Part shown: one piece after another, positions 1-11,426 of the stretch
Numbering within the stretch: the stretch's first letter is position 1
How the letters are laid out: each line of letters opens with the position of its first letter
From: Chamaecrista fasciculata
Taxonomy: Eukaryota; Streptophyta; Magnoliopsida; Fabales; Fabaceae
NCBI GenBank assembly: GCA_003254925.1
Contig: QANZ01028415.1
Span: 62,001-126,000 of the forward strand
Length of the DNA: 64,000 nt
Reading direction: 5' to 3'
The notes under the pieces: generated by a model
Told to the model about the DNA's origin: nothing
Seen by the model: only the letters and a program-made list of their open reading frames with translations
The model's database searches: none
Translations under genes and position numbers: made by a program

Positions 1-705
1 TGAAGAACACACGATCATACTTGTATCGATGAGCTGGGTAAACCCAGGATTCGCAGACAAAATGTACTGGACCATGACCTGGAATGTCCTCTAAGGTGAA
101 TGTCTTGAGATAAAATTGGCTGTGGTGATTATTTCGGATTATGAAAGCTCCTGGAACTCCCATGCTGTCATCCCAATCAAATGTAAGTGAGAATTCCACG
201 TCTCCTGCTGCTGCCAACGAGGAAATGGTAGAAATCCAATTCTCCAAGTGTACCTCTTTTCCCAGCTTTCCTCGTAATCCATTTTCTAATAAGATGCAAA
301 ACCCAAGTAAAATCAAAACAAATTGCTGGACTAGAAATCTCAGTGAGAAAATGAAGAAACAGTGAAGTGAGATATTTTTTTCCCGTGCTGTTGACCACTA
401 TGAATGATAGAGTTACAGTGGGTGTGGTTCAGAGTTTGTTTTTACACTATAAGCATGTCTTGGGTATGAGAATGTTAGAAATAGAGAGTCATCTCACCTG
501 GGTCTGGATGATCAGCACTAATGAGCTGGAGGTGCACACGCTTGCCTAACAACTCATGAACTCTATCAAGAATGGAGGCTTTCATATCATGAAAATCCAA
601 CATTCCCTTCTTCATCAAAACCATTCTCCCTTTGATCTTCTGGCCCCCATTCCTATTCACCTTTTGAATCTGCTTCCCTTTGCTCTTCCCACTGAACAAG
701 TCCAT
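1..705 (-). CDS. Lipoxygenase, 5' part (exons 1-2), cut by window edge
   Basis: Exon 1 is 705-498 (ATG at 703-705; donor CCCAG|GTGAGA) and exon 2 runs from 285 off the window edge. Together they encode about 164 residues forming most of the N-terminal PLAT/C2-like beta-barrel of a plant type-1 lipoxygenase. Landmarks are [21 protein letters not shown], then [42 protein letters not shown] and [16 protein letters not shown]. The catalytic domain lies outside the window. Exon structure and protein match the complete lipoxygenase at 4310-8370, so this is a tandem paralogue on the same strand, reading away from it. The N-terminus (MDLFSGKSKGKQIQ) differs from that of the neighbour and has no obvious plastid transit peptide, as expected for cytosolic 9-lipoxygenases. 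No break is visible in the part seen; whether the rest is intact cannot be told. Confidence 0.93.
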
Positions 706-1146
706 AATTTTATTTGAGGTCTTTCTCAGCAGAAATACAAGTCCTGGAATTTTGAGTAAACCGAAGTACTGTATCTGTCGTAATGAGCAACTTTAAAGAG
801 TTATTGTGGTAATCTATAGACTATAGCAGCGTGCAGTAAGGAGTAAAATAAACACCATGAGTTTGGCTCTTATTGATAGACTTGTGTATTTTATAATGGG
901 AGGGAAAATTATTGGCCTTTGTCTGATCTGTAAAGTGTTGAACCAATTGGGAATAAAAGAAAAAAAGAAAAGGTATAGCACATGGAGTCATGGACACTAC
1001 TTATGATTTCTGAGTTGGAGAATCCCCAAAAGAGCAGATGCTTAAGGTCAACAGTGAGATTCGCAGTTTGGGAGTTTCACCTTCAAGGCTTCAACCTCCG
1101 AAAGACAATTCGACAAAGCTTCTGTCTGTCCACCAAAACGAAAAAA

Positions 1147-1185
1147 AGAAGAAGAAGAAGAAGAAGAAGAAGAAGAAGAAGAAGA
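1147..1185. repeat. (GAA)n microsatellite
   Basis: About 13 GAA units follow an A-run, upstream of the first lipoxygenase. Translated frames here (poly-Lys, poly-Arg) are artefacts of the repeat. Confidence 0.95.
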
Positions 1186-1705
1186 CAGTTTCTGGTTCTG
1201 GGTTAAGCGTTCCCTATCGTTTAAAAATTAAAATTTTCTGAAATTGAAATGACTCATTTTTATTTACTCGACTCCTTTTCTGTTTAATTAGCAATATCAT
1301 CAATTTGCTGCTGGCTGTAAATGAAAGCTTGCCATTTGTGCCAAAACAGCATACAATAGATGAGAGATTCTTAATGTTATTGTCAGATTTTGTTCGTTTC
1401 CTAATTTTAATCATTTGTAATACCGAGATGAGTAATACTGCCCAACTAATTAAAACGTCAGCCAAGTTTATATGTTGACCAACATTTTCAGCAAAGGGTT
1501 ATTTGCACCTGTCTATCTGAGATTAGTAATATTTTATGAATAATTTTTAATATTTATAACTTCGATATGCTAACCAATACCCCAATTTTATATGTTGATG
1601 AACAATTGCTGCAGTAAATTATTGGCCCATCACGATCTAGTAGAGGTTTACATCTATCTACTTCACGTGGCCATGCAATTCTTTTTGGGTTTGGTAACAG
1701 TTTAT

Positions 1706-2022
1706 TAATTTTAGGGAAAAGCATCATTTTTGTCCTTTATCATTATTCTTTTTTGTGATCAATTTCATTTATAATATTTCACAGTCTGGTCTATGTTATT
1801 CTTAGATTAACTTCTTTTCAATTTGAGTTAGGATTTGATTTTTTTTGTTATCAATTTTATATTACATATCATCAGTCATGTTAAAATTATTATTGATCTA
1901 AAATAAGAGTAAATGATAAAATAAAAATATTAAAGATAAAATTGACCGTAAAAAAAAATAAAGACGAAATTGACAATTAATATAAAATTTAGAGACTAAA
2001 ACAATGTTTTTCCCTAATTTTA
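1706..2022. mobile_element. Foldback/MITE-like element, 301 bp, 8-bp TSD
   Basis: The element spans 1714-2014. Its ends are inverted repeats: GGGAAAAGCATCATTTTTGT on the left, and ACAATGTTTTTCCC on the right. TAATTTTA flanks both sides (1706-1713 and 2015-2022). The interior is AT-rich and non-coding. The TSD is AT-only, so the duplication is plausible rather than certain. Confidence 0.6.
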
Positions 2023-2198
2023 TTGTCGTCCTTTATTTTTAATTTATTATGAACATGAAGCTTTCTCTGTCACGAAACTTTAGCCAACAAAATAATCAAG
2101 ATATGAGCTCAGAATTTTAATTATTTCTTCTTTATGATTTTCTGTTTTTTAAAAAAAAATAAAAATTTAAAAGTAGAAAAATAATATGAATTAGATCT

Positions 2199-2878
2199 AA
2201 AAATTTTAACTTTTTTTTTTTTTGGTCAGAATCACCATTCATTCATGAAGATGAGAAATACAACCAGTCATCACTGGGAGATACAGAGAGCTTTAGTAGA
2301 TCAAACTAAAAGACCATTCTAACTAGGATCTACACTCTCCTAGAAGAAGAAAACACAGCCATACCCCAAACAACATAAAGGGGGAATACACCATCAGATC
2401 ATCACCAGATCAACAACAACAGGAGAAGAATTACCAAGCAAAATCAAATCAATGAAAAAAAGAGCAAACCGAAACAAGAGATTATGCACATAGAAGACAC
2501 TGGAGCAGCAAGCCACCATCTCTTTTCCGTCCGATTTGCAACTGCTATGACCATGAATCTACACAGATTTTGCCCGATCTGGAAAATCCTCTCAGAGGAC
2601 TTAGTTCTTCACCAACACCAGCTCTTGAACACGGATCTGGATTCTAGATCAAGCATTTCAAGAAGGCAGCAACAACAAAATACTCTCATAAAAGAGAGAA
2701 GAAACTTCCTTTACTAAACAAGGAAGAGATCTCCTACAGTGAGGAGAAGAAAACCAAAAGAAAGAAAGAAAAAATGCCAGCAACCCCTCCCAAACTGCAC
2801 TTGTAGCCTTGAGAAACCCTAGCAGAGAAAACGAGTTGTTCGAGTTGTATATGACTCGAGACAAAAAAATTTTAACTT
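2199..2878 (-). mobile_element. Non-LTR retroposon (truncated LINE or SINE-like), poly(A) tail, 14-bp TSD
   Basis: AAAAATTTTAACTT occurs at 2199-2212 and again at 2865-2878. Between them is about 650 bp that, read on the minus strand, begins near 2864, has a 5' part with CTAGGGTTTCTC, and ends TGATTCTGACC followed by an A-run (2211-2223 as T on the plus strand). A long direct repeat plus a terminal A-tail is the signature of target-primed reverse transcription. No reverse transcriptase or endonuclease reading frame is present, so it is non-autonomous or an internally deleted LINE. Confidence 0.8.
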
Positions 2879-2975
2879 GATAAGTCAAAAGTCTTCCTTA
2901 AATATTTATCGGAGTACTTTTAATTTTTCTGATCTCTAGACGACAGTTAAGACTTAAGACCCATTAAATAAAGTT

Positions 2976-3082
2976 TCGCCCAGTTCTTGCTTTTTTATTA
3001 AAAAAGGTCGCCCAATTCTAGAAGTAATCACTTGGTTGTTATAGAACTCTTTTTTTTTTCATGGACATTGATTGTTATAGAA
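2976..3082. repeat. Two adjacent micro-insertions flanked by direct repeats
   Basis: The first is 20 bp (2988-3007) between TCGCCCAGTTCT (2976-2987) and TCGCCCAATTCT (3008-3019). The second is 21 bp (3047-3067, CTC, a T-run, then CATGGACA) between TTGGTTGTTATAGAA (3032-3046) and TTGATTGTTATAGAA (3068-3082). Each repeat pair has one mismatch. Confidence 0.6.
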
Positions 3083-3278
3083 TATTTGCAGTAGAGGTTC
3101 GAATTAAGAAAAACTAAATAAAGTTCTAAACTATAATAAAGTTCAATTACGCCTGTCTGGCTTATTAAAGGGAATGTAAAGTAGGTAAAGATTGAAAGTG
3201 TTTGGTATAAAAAGGTAGGGGAGGAAAAGTAAAATAGATATAGAAAGAAAATTACAAAAATGCCCTTCCCACAACCAC

Positions 3279-3361
3279 CACAAGACCACCGTCGCCGTCC
3301 ACCGCCGTACACGGTGGCCTGCGCCGCCGCCGTCCACCGCCGCCGCCGGTCACCATCATGG
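3279..3361. repeat. GC-rich CCG/CCGCCGT trinucleotide tract
   Basis: A run of CCG, CCACC and CCGTCC motifs forms an isolated GC-rich island in very AT-rich DNA. It is immediately left of the inverted repeat at 3385-3785. No credible gene covers it. Confidence 0.7.
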
Positions 3362-3384
3362 GTACCAGACGGAGCCTCTATATT

Positions 3385-3785
3385 TTGTGAAAAGTGCTTT
3401 TGGTACTTCTAAACTTTGCGGTTATTTTTAGTTGTTTTAGATATTTTTTTTGTTAATTATATCATTAAACTATGAGATTAATTTCAGTTATACATCCAAA
3501 GTTTTTTTTAGTAGATTATACTCTCAATCTTTTTTTTATTAATTGTACCTTCAATCTTTTCTTTTTTTTTTTCAATTGTACCCCAAATTAGAGATGTTCG
3601 GGGATACAATTGATTCAAATGTGAAACATTAGGGTTATAATTGACTAAAAAAAATTTTAGAAGTATAACTGAAACTGAAACTGACACTATATTTTGGGGG
3701 TACAATTGAACCATGAAAAAACTTTGGGGGTACAACTGAAAATAACCACATACTTTAAGGATATCAATAGCACTTTTACCTTATA
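3385..3785. mobile_element. Inverted-repeat (foldback) element
   Basis: The left end (AAAAGTGCTTTTGGTACTTC, then GCGGTTATTTTTAGTTGT) is matched in inverse by the right end (AAAATAACCACATACTTTAA, then AATAGCACTTTTACC). Internal repeats of GGGGTACAATTGA and TACAATTGA read from both arms. No clear target duplication was found. Confidence 0.6.
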
Positions 3786-4309
3786 ATATAAAGAAACGAG
3801 GAAACCATTCTTTATTAAACAACACAATAGTGATTAGTCACACATTTATGAAGTTAGGAACCCCAAGAGAAATAAATAAGAAAAAACATATTTAACTGAT
3901 TGTAAGATTTAATTAATGTTTTATAGATTAATGTTTAATTAAGTTTATGTGTCCTATAGAAAAAACAGTTTATGGGAATTCTACGAGCTGTCCTGTGTTG
4001 TTTCATGTATGGCCTTCTTTGTTTGCCTTCTGCATGCCCACACAAAATCCCCATCCAACGTAGGTGTTGCCTCAGTAACGAATATTGGATGCCTTGAAAC
4101 AATAAATTAATGCTAAAAACATGTTCCTATATATTAAACTTCACAAACTCTTCCCATTACATTAATAATTTAATATGTAACTCCAAACTCTATCGTCTTT
4201 ACTGATCTAGATACTCAACATGTTTCAATTTTCTACACCCAAAATCTCATGGGGAAGAATTATTTACAAAATCTCATCCAAGACAACGAGGGAATTAAAA
4301 ACTTCATTT

Positions 4310-7300
4310 TTAGATTGAGATGCTGTTGGGAATTCCCTTCCCACAAAGCCCTCCCTCTCCAGAATAATCTGATGTGTTGGGAAAAAGCAAGGTATAAGGC
4401 ATTTTCACTGGTCCTGTTCTGTTTTTCCATCTCTTGTCATTGTTCATTTCAGTAATTCTGTTCTCAATATCAATCAATTTCTGTGCAAATCGTTCAAATG
4501 CTGCCAGTGGTTCAGCATCTGATGTCCAATTAGGAGTCTCTCTTTGGCCAAGATACACCTCATCAGATGAATGCCTTGACAAAGTTTCAATCAATGACAC
4601 ACCAAGCAGTGTTTGGAACTGAGCTGTGATAGTTTTCAGGAATGCTAAGTCAGGATTTGACTCAAGTTCTGCATATTCTGGTGTTCCTGGCTCAGGCATG
4701 AATCTACGGCTCACTGTTGGACGATTAGGGAGGAATCCAGCATAAGGATACTGCCCAAAATTAACGGCTGCATGAAGAGCAGAAGCTATCCAAATGATAA
4801 TGGTGCATGATTGAATTAGCTCATCTCTTGTTCTCATCTCTGGCCACCATGGTTCATCTTTCAGGTCACCATGACCTTCATTGCGCACTTCTTTCCACCA
4901 TAACTGAAGCTCTGTGTCCTTTTCAACAATTTCATCAGATGGGTAATAGAAGTAACAATATTCACTCACCCAAGTTTCTATAGCAGCCCAGATTTCTAGT
5001 CCGTCGACAGCATATGGGTAATCTTCTATTACAAGTCTAAGTCCATGAGGGCAGCTTGAATCTGGAACTGCCATCCCTCTGAAATGAAGATAAAAGGAAT
5101 TACAATTTGTTCTATATAAAGCAAGCAATCTTTGATTGGACTTTCTTTGCTTACCTCTTGACAAGATCAGCAGGTAATGCCTGCTCAGCGAATACCCAGT
5201 TTTTGTATATGGCAGCTGATAATTCCAATGCAAATTTTCCTGGAAAAACTGTTCTCTCAAGAACCCCTCCAGCATTGATGAGGAAATGTCGAGCTAAGGC
5301 ATTTATATTCACGGTGTCCCTGAAGTGGGGCTGTAGCAGCTTATATATTGGGTGAAGCACACTCAATTGCCTGTTGGTGGCTATTATAAATGGCTCAATT
5401 ACTGCATGAGTGTATAACCTGCAGATAAATCAAAGCCTTTTGGTTAAGGTTCGAAATATAACTGAACTATGTTTCTAATGCCAGACTAGTGATTCATAGA
5501 TCATACCAGTGGCTAACAAGTTGATGGTATCCAGAATCATTCACAGCAGCATAAGCTTTAGCCAGCTGCCACACTGAAGCTGCAACTCCTTCTTGTGCTG
5601 GGGTAAAAACTTTGCTTACTGCACCGTGGCGATCCCCTTGTGGGTGAGGCAAGCTTAGTTCAATAGCCAATGGCTTTAGTGTACCATCATCTTGTAGAAA
5701 CAATAGTGTTCTAGTGGCATATGTCTTGGTACTTGTAGAGTTTATTTTACTCAAGTATGGCATCAATGCATCATGATGATTTAATATATACAGCTTATTG
5801 TTTTCAAGTGCCTGTAACAGAAAGATTGGAATGTTGACTGAGTATCATTTGTATCAGTAAATTACTAGGCTTTAATTTGATGTTTTGTGACTATGTTGAA
5901 TGAACAAATGAAATCTGATTATTATTACCTCCTCTATTGTGAGACCATCTAAATTATGCTGTATATCCTCTGCTTTGATGGAACTATTCTGATTTCCATA
6001 TATTCCAGGGTCTAGCTTGCTGGCAGGAGGAAATTCCTGAGTATAATAGTCAATTCAACTTCAGTTTATGTACCGAAATAAAAAGTTTTGAAACAATAAA
6101 TATGTAAATTGACAATATTTAGTATAGTACTCGGAGGCGGCTGATGATAACGGGGTTAACCCCAGCTAGCATTTCTCTTCCAAATTCCTCATCTGTTCTC
6201 CATGCACTCTTATTTTCTGTAATTATGACATGAATAACTAGTTAAAATCATAACATATAGCCCATCCAATCTAAGAACTAGGTGAAATATTAGAAGCAGA
6301 GAGTTCACCTTTGATCACATCAGGCACAGGGAATTTGAGGAATCCTTCACCGTCGTTTCTAACAAGTTCTCTAAAAATCTCCCAAGGAATGCGTTCCCTA
6401 ATTTTATTAAGCGTAGGTCCATTTGGTAGCTTGATACCCCCATCGTAGAGATTAAATACATTTTCAAACGTATCAAACTCATTGAAAGTTTTGTCACCTA
6501 TAGACTTGATCTCAGGGAGGATTACTTGACCAATGGATTTCAAAGAATAGGCTAGAAAATCTGAAAACTTGATGGAGCTAAAGCGTTCATCTCTTGGAAC
6601 ATAAATATCTAAGCTCACATAAGGCAATCTTGTCTCACTTTGGGGATCTGCAATGCAATCATGACAATTGTAAATTTCACCAAACACCACAAAGTCATAA
6701 ACTTTCTTAAATTTTGCTATACCAGAATCTTGTGAGTTGTGACATAAACATACCCTTTTTGGTGGGTTTTCGGCCAGTTCGTCCTCTACGAGGGTAGGGA
6801 TACTCCTTTGACCCTCCAAGAACAGGACGTGCATATTTTGGACCCCTGTCAGGGCTCCCTAAATCATTGTAGTATGCATAGTCATACACTCTGTCCCATT
6901 CCTTAAGCTCCCCTGACCCATTTCCACGCAGCTTCTCTAGTTCTTCTTCTCTTAACTTGCGCAGTGGCTCAGGTGTTTGAGATGGAAGATAGGTCTAATC
7001 CACAAAGATATCAGAAAAAAAAAAGTCAAATTGTAAAACACAACAAAATAGTGAATGGGTTTACTTTCTGGTAACTTTAAGGTGAGATTTATTAAGAAGC
7101 TCAATTTACTATGTGGGCAACCAACAAAGCACTTAGCTTTTTACCCTTTAGGAGACGATCAAGCCCTTAATAATTAAATAGATGAGGACAATTAAGAACT
7201 GCAACCTTGAGAAGAAAGCTTCTAGGATCAGAAGATGTAGAGAATCATCAAAATCAATGGATCATGATGTTTTCTCTAAAGAAATTAATTATTTAAGCAA

Positions 7301-8370
7301 GTGATGTCCTTGCTGTCAGCATGAGAACTTAAGGTTACATATATAAAAAAGAAAAAAGAACACCGTGTAGAAAAAAACTAAAATAAATTCTGCAAGTGGC
7401 CCACATGTGAAGAACTTTAAAAAAAAAACAAGAAAAAAGAAATAATAAATTAAGAATTGCCTAATCTTTTTTTTTTTTGGTAACAAACGGCCCTAAAAAC
7501 GGCAGAATTGCCTAATCTTTTTAACAAAAAGAGAATTGCCTAATCTGCATAATCAACAAAGCAAGAGAGCAATGAAATTAATTACCTTATTTGTGAAGAA
7601 GACACGATTATCCTTGTATCGATGAGCTGGGTAAACCCAGGAATTGCAGACAAAATGTACTGGACCATGCCCAGGAATGTCCTCTAAAGTGACTGTCTTG
7701 AGGTAAAATTGGCTATGGTGATGATTTCTGATGATGAATGCTCCTGGAGCTCCCAAGTTCTCATCCCAATCAAATGTAAGTGAGAATTCTGTTTCTGTTG
7801 TTGTTGTCACTGAAGAAATGGTCGAAATCCAATTCTCCACATATGCTACCTTTCCCAGCTTCCCTCGCAGCTCATTTTCTAACAAGTAACAACATGCAAA
7901 AACACAAGAAAAAAAAATACTAAATAAAAACCTGTATGATTCTCTCTCTGTTCCTGGATGAAGTGAAAAAGAACCAAGTTTATTTTATGTTGCTTTGTTG
8001 GCAAGTTGAAGACCCTTTGCTTCTAGCTCACTCCACACATGATGAGCGAAACTAGAGTCTTATGCGTATAAGCATGTCCTAATAATAGTGAGGAAGATAG
8101 AGAAAGAAAGAGAGAGAGAGTGAGGTCACCTGGGTCAGGATTATGAGCACTAACGAACTGGATGGACACACCCTTCCCCATCAACTCATGAATTCTATCA
8201 AGAATGGAGGCTTTCATGTCATGGAAATCCAACACCCTCTTCTTCATAAGAACCACTCTCCCTTTGATCTTCTTGTTTCTCTCCACTATCTCCAAATTCT
8301 TCTCTTTGTTCCTCACGCACAACATATTCATCACTCTTTCAGGTAGCACTGAGATGGGAAAGTTACCCAT
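4310..8370 (-). CDS. Linoleate 9S-lipoxygenase-like (type-1 LOX), complete, 9 exons, 881 aa
   Basis: Exons: 8370-8130, 7878-7586, 6994-6754, 6647-6309, 6216-6131, 6036-5929, 5811-5507, 5418-5155 and 5078-4310, total 2646 nt. It dioxygenates linoleic/linolenic acid to hydroperoxides, the entry to oxylipins. The PLAT domain covers roughly residues 20-180 and the catalytic domain the rest. All five non-haem iron ligands are present: His537 and His542 ([12 protein letters not shown]), His728 and Asn732 ([17 protein letters not shown]), and the C-terminal Ile881 ([10 protein letters not shown]). Ligand spacing matches soybean LOX-1. The protein is slightly longer than the usual 840-870 residues, at the N-terminus. 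ATG at 8368-8370 is the first in the exon; a second in-frame ATG lies shortly downstream. No transit peptide is evident, favouring a cytosolic 9-LOX, though 9- versus 13-specificity is inferred. It is tandem with the LOX at 1-705. Confidence 0.95.
7453..7546. repeat. Micro-insertion in LOX intron 2, 19-bp direct repeat plus third copy
   Basis: AGAATTGCCTAATCTTTTT is present at 7453-7471 and 7504-7522, enclosing 32 bp (T-run then GGTAACAAACGGCCC). On the minus strand the insert reads GGGCCGTTTGTTACC-A(n). A shorter third copy, AGAATTGCCTAATCT, lies at 7532-7546. Confidence 0.85.
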
Positions 8371-8453
8371 GTTTTTTTGTGCTGCAGAGACCAAACTCAA
8401 AATCTACATGTAGTTTGTATGTGTTAATAATAATAAGAGCGGAGGGGACTGAC

Positions 8454-8463
8454 TATATATATA
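8454..8463 (-). promoter_or_regulatory. TATA box of the complete LOX gene
   Basis: TATATATATA on the minus strand lies about 85 bp upstream of the ATG at 8370, a suitable distance for a short 5' leader. It is inferred from position and composition only. Confidence 0.5.
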
Positions 8464-8852
8464 GACACTAAATGAAAATGTAATTTTGGGTATGAGGAGA
8501 AGACTTGAAGGGAGACTTACTGTTTCATATAATTGGAAGGAAGTCGTGGTGGTTTTTGTGTCTTTTTGACCCAATAATGATGAACCCTCCTACTATATAA
8601 TTCTTTCACATTTGGATGCTTCGATGAAGATTGATTGGCAAGTGAGAAAAGGATGAAACAGAGAGAATGAATAGCTGGTGAAATTAATGTTTGAGAAGAA
8701 TTGGGACCCATTTGGGGTTTTTCATCTTTATCTCTTTAGTAATCACAAATTAAAGGATCTGATTCCTCTATCTCAGCTCAAACCACCCACCCCATTTCAT
8801 TATTCTCTTCTTCGCTACTAATTAACCCAGTTGGAATTCTGTATTACAAATT

Positions 8853-8956
8853 CATTAAGTCGATAAACTTGTCCTTTTCAATATAACTCCGGCTGGCACA
8901 AATTCTAGTGTCTGTGTCATTAAGTCACTAAAATTGTCCTTTCAGCTCTATTTTCA
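8853..8956. repeat. Short diverged direct repeat
   Basis: A motif CATTAAGTC...TTGTCCTTT occurs twice about 66 bp apart, in the region upstream of the LOX promoter. Confidence 0.5.
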
Positions 8957-9149
8957 TTTCAAGCAGAATCTAAACTAAAAATCAACTCCATACATAGATT
9001 TCACGTGTATGGATTCAAAACAGAGCATTGAGTGTGTATCCATAGCAGCTACTCATAGCAGATAATATTCTTTCAAGTGCTGCGATTTTTACCTTGCAAG
9101 TTTTTATTACTTTTAAACGTTTCTTAAAAAAGAACGTAAATGATCCTAA

Positions 9150-9585
9150 ATGTATGCCTATGGTATGTTTGGATGGGGTGTCAATGGAGGAATGGAGAGG
9201 TTAGGAAGGGACGAAAGATAAAAAAATTATGTTTGGAAGTTTTTTTAGGGGAGAGTGGAGTGGATAAGGAGAGACACTTGGCACCCCAAAATTCAATTTT
9301 TGCTGGCACCCCAAATTGGGGTGCCAAGGAAGGAGTGGACAGTTTTATATTTTTTTAATGACAATTATATCCTTATACTAACCAAAAATAACATGTGTCC
9401 ACTCCATTCCATTCTATTACTAATAACTTCCAAACAAGATTAACAAGTGTCCATTCATTTCCTCATTAAAAACTCCCAAACAACATATCTACTCAGTCCA
9501 TTAATATCCTCTCCTCTCCACTCGGTTAGTGTCCATTAATGTCCTCTCCTCTCCATCCTCACTAAAACTCCCAAACATAGCCTTA
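9150..9585. mobile_element. Inverted-repeat element with TATGTTTGG ends
   Basis: The left end GGTATGTTTGGATGG is matched in inverse by the right end CTCCCAAACATAGCC. The interior has opposed GGAATGGAGAGG and CCTCTCCTCTCCA tracts. No coding potential, and no confident target duplication. Confidence 0.5.
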
Positions 9586-10283
9586 ATGTTTATTTTGGTC
9601 TTTTATATGTCAAAATGTTCAAATTGTTCCTGAATGTTGGAAAAATGTTTCATTTTGGTCATATTTCTCTTGTCTCTCATTTCAAGTTCAAAAGACTTGT
9701 TAAGAGTAATTCGTAGTTCTGAATTCATCACATTCAAAGTTGAACTGAGAGAAATATAATCAATTTTACTTGTTTGGCTGTGAAACAAGTGATATACTTT
9801 TATGATCAATTTGACCTCGTTTGTTGATGACCCCATAATCATATTTTCATCGTTTTAAATTTGAAATTACGACGACATGTTAATTTTGACGGGTCATTTA
9901 TTCGTCTAATTTGGTCACTACCAAAAAGATCAAATTGATCTCCAAAAGTGAATTGTTCGTTTAGCAAAGTTAATCATATTTTCACGTTCAATTGCGATAA
10001 GTTTGAAATTACGGTTTATTTTTTTGAGCTTTTTTTTTACCCAACTATTAAGACCATTAACAAATAAGATTAAATTAAACTCGAGATGATTTTCGATAAA
10101 TTTTTATCTTTTGATTTCAAAATCATTTTCAAACTTAATTTAATTTTATTTACCGACAGTTTAACTGAAAAAAAAACTTATTAAGAATAATATATAACTT
10201 CAAATTTATCTTAATAAATCTTAGAATAAAAAACATTTAACCAACTTTACTTTTTAAAAAATTAAAAGGATCAATTGACTTTT

Positions 10284-10321
10284 GAAATTAATGTTTTTTT
10301 TTTGTAAGAGAAATTAATGTT
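10284..10321. repeat. 14-bp micro-insertion, 12-bp direct repeat
   Basis: GAAATTAATGTT at 10284-10295 and 10310-10321 encloses T8-GTAAGA (minus strand TCTTAC-A8). Confidence 0.75.
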
Positions 10322-10732
10322 GTTTGCCTTTGGTTCGTCCTGAATTATAAATAATTGCAGCGTGTTGTACGTGGGATATCCCCCAAAATAAAATAAAAAA
10401 CGACGTAAAATCTCATCATTGACTTTTCAAATTTTCGTTATTTCTTACCCTAGTGTTTCCTTTTTCCCTTTTCTTACCATGATCGACCAACGTCGCTTTA
10501 AATTTAAACTCTCCTTGTCGCAGTAAAGGAATTAATCACTATTTTCGATCATAAACATCCTTAGTTCATACCAAACAAATTTAAACTCTCGTAATTTATT
10601 TCTCACAAAATTAACTCACATTCAATATATTTAAAAATCATCAATTATTGATACATGCGCTATATATGTATATATATGACGAAAAAAATGCCCTTTTTCA
10701 TGTAAATTAATTGTTACGTTATTATTTTTTTA

Positions 10733-11320
10733 TCAAAGTATAAATTTGATCTTTTATTTAACTTTGAATTAAGTTGTAAATCAAGTCTTTATCTTTTTTT
10801 TTTTTTGACTCTGTACCATATTAACTTTTAGGTCAGGTTGCAAATCAACCCATTATATATATTTTTTTCTAATTCGGTCTTATATTTTTTAGTCAAGTTA
10901 CAAAATTAGTTTCATATTAGCCAAAAAAAAATAGAATTAGTCTAATATATTTACAAAAAGGTCTCACCGTTAGCCCTATCCTAAATTTTATCCATCTTCC
11001 TTCGTTAAGTATGACGTGGGCAACTGAATTAGAGGAGATTTTGATCAATTGTTTTTTGTGTAAGTTGCGATTTTGGTCCCTTCCTTATCTTTAGCTAAGT
11101 TATGATTTTGGTCATATATCTTCCTTTTTTATTGTAATTTTGGTCCCTTATTATTAGCTGTCCATGTCACACTTAACAGACAAGATGAACAAATTTAGGG
11201 TAGAACTAACCGTGAAACTTTTTGCAAAAATATGTGACTAAATTTGAGAAAAAAAAAATAAAAGCTTGATTTACAACTTGACCAAAATATAAATGAACAA
11301 ATTTATACTTTGTTTTTTTT
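10733..11320. mobile_element. Foldback element, about 580 bp
   Basis: CAAAGTATAAATTTGAT at the left end is complementary to AACAAATTTATACTTTG at the right end. Internal TTTGGTC and GACC motifs are likewise opposed. The flanks are T-runs, so a target duplication cannot be judged. Confidence 0.65.
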
Positions 11321-11386
11321 TTTAATTTTTTTAATCAATTTTTAACCCTATTGATACAAAGTAAAGCACTTTTAAACAATGATGTA

Positions 11387-11426
11387 AAGATCGGAGTTTT
11401 TTTTTTTTGGCCTGAAGATCGGAGTT
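11387..11426. repeat. 16-bp micro-insertion, 12-bp direct repeat
   Basis: AAGATCGGAGTT at 11387-11398 and 11415-11426 encloses T10-GGCCTG (minus strand CAGGCC-A10). Confidence 0.85.
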
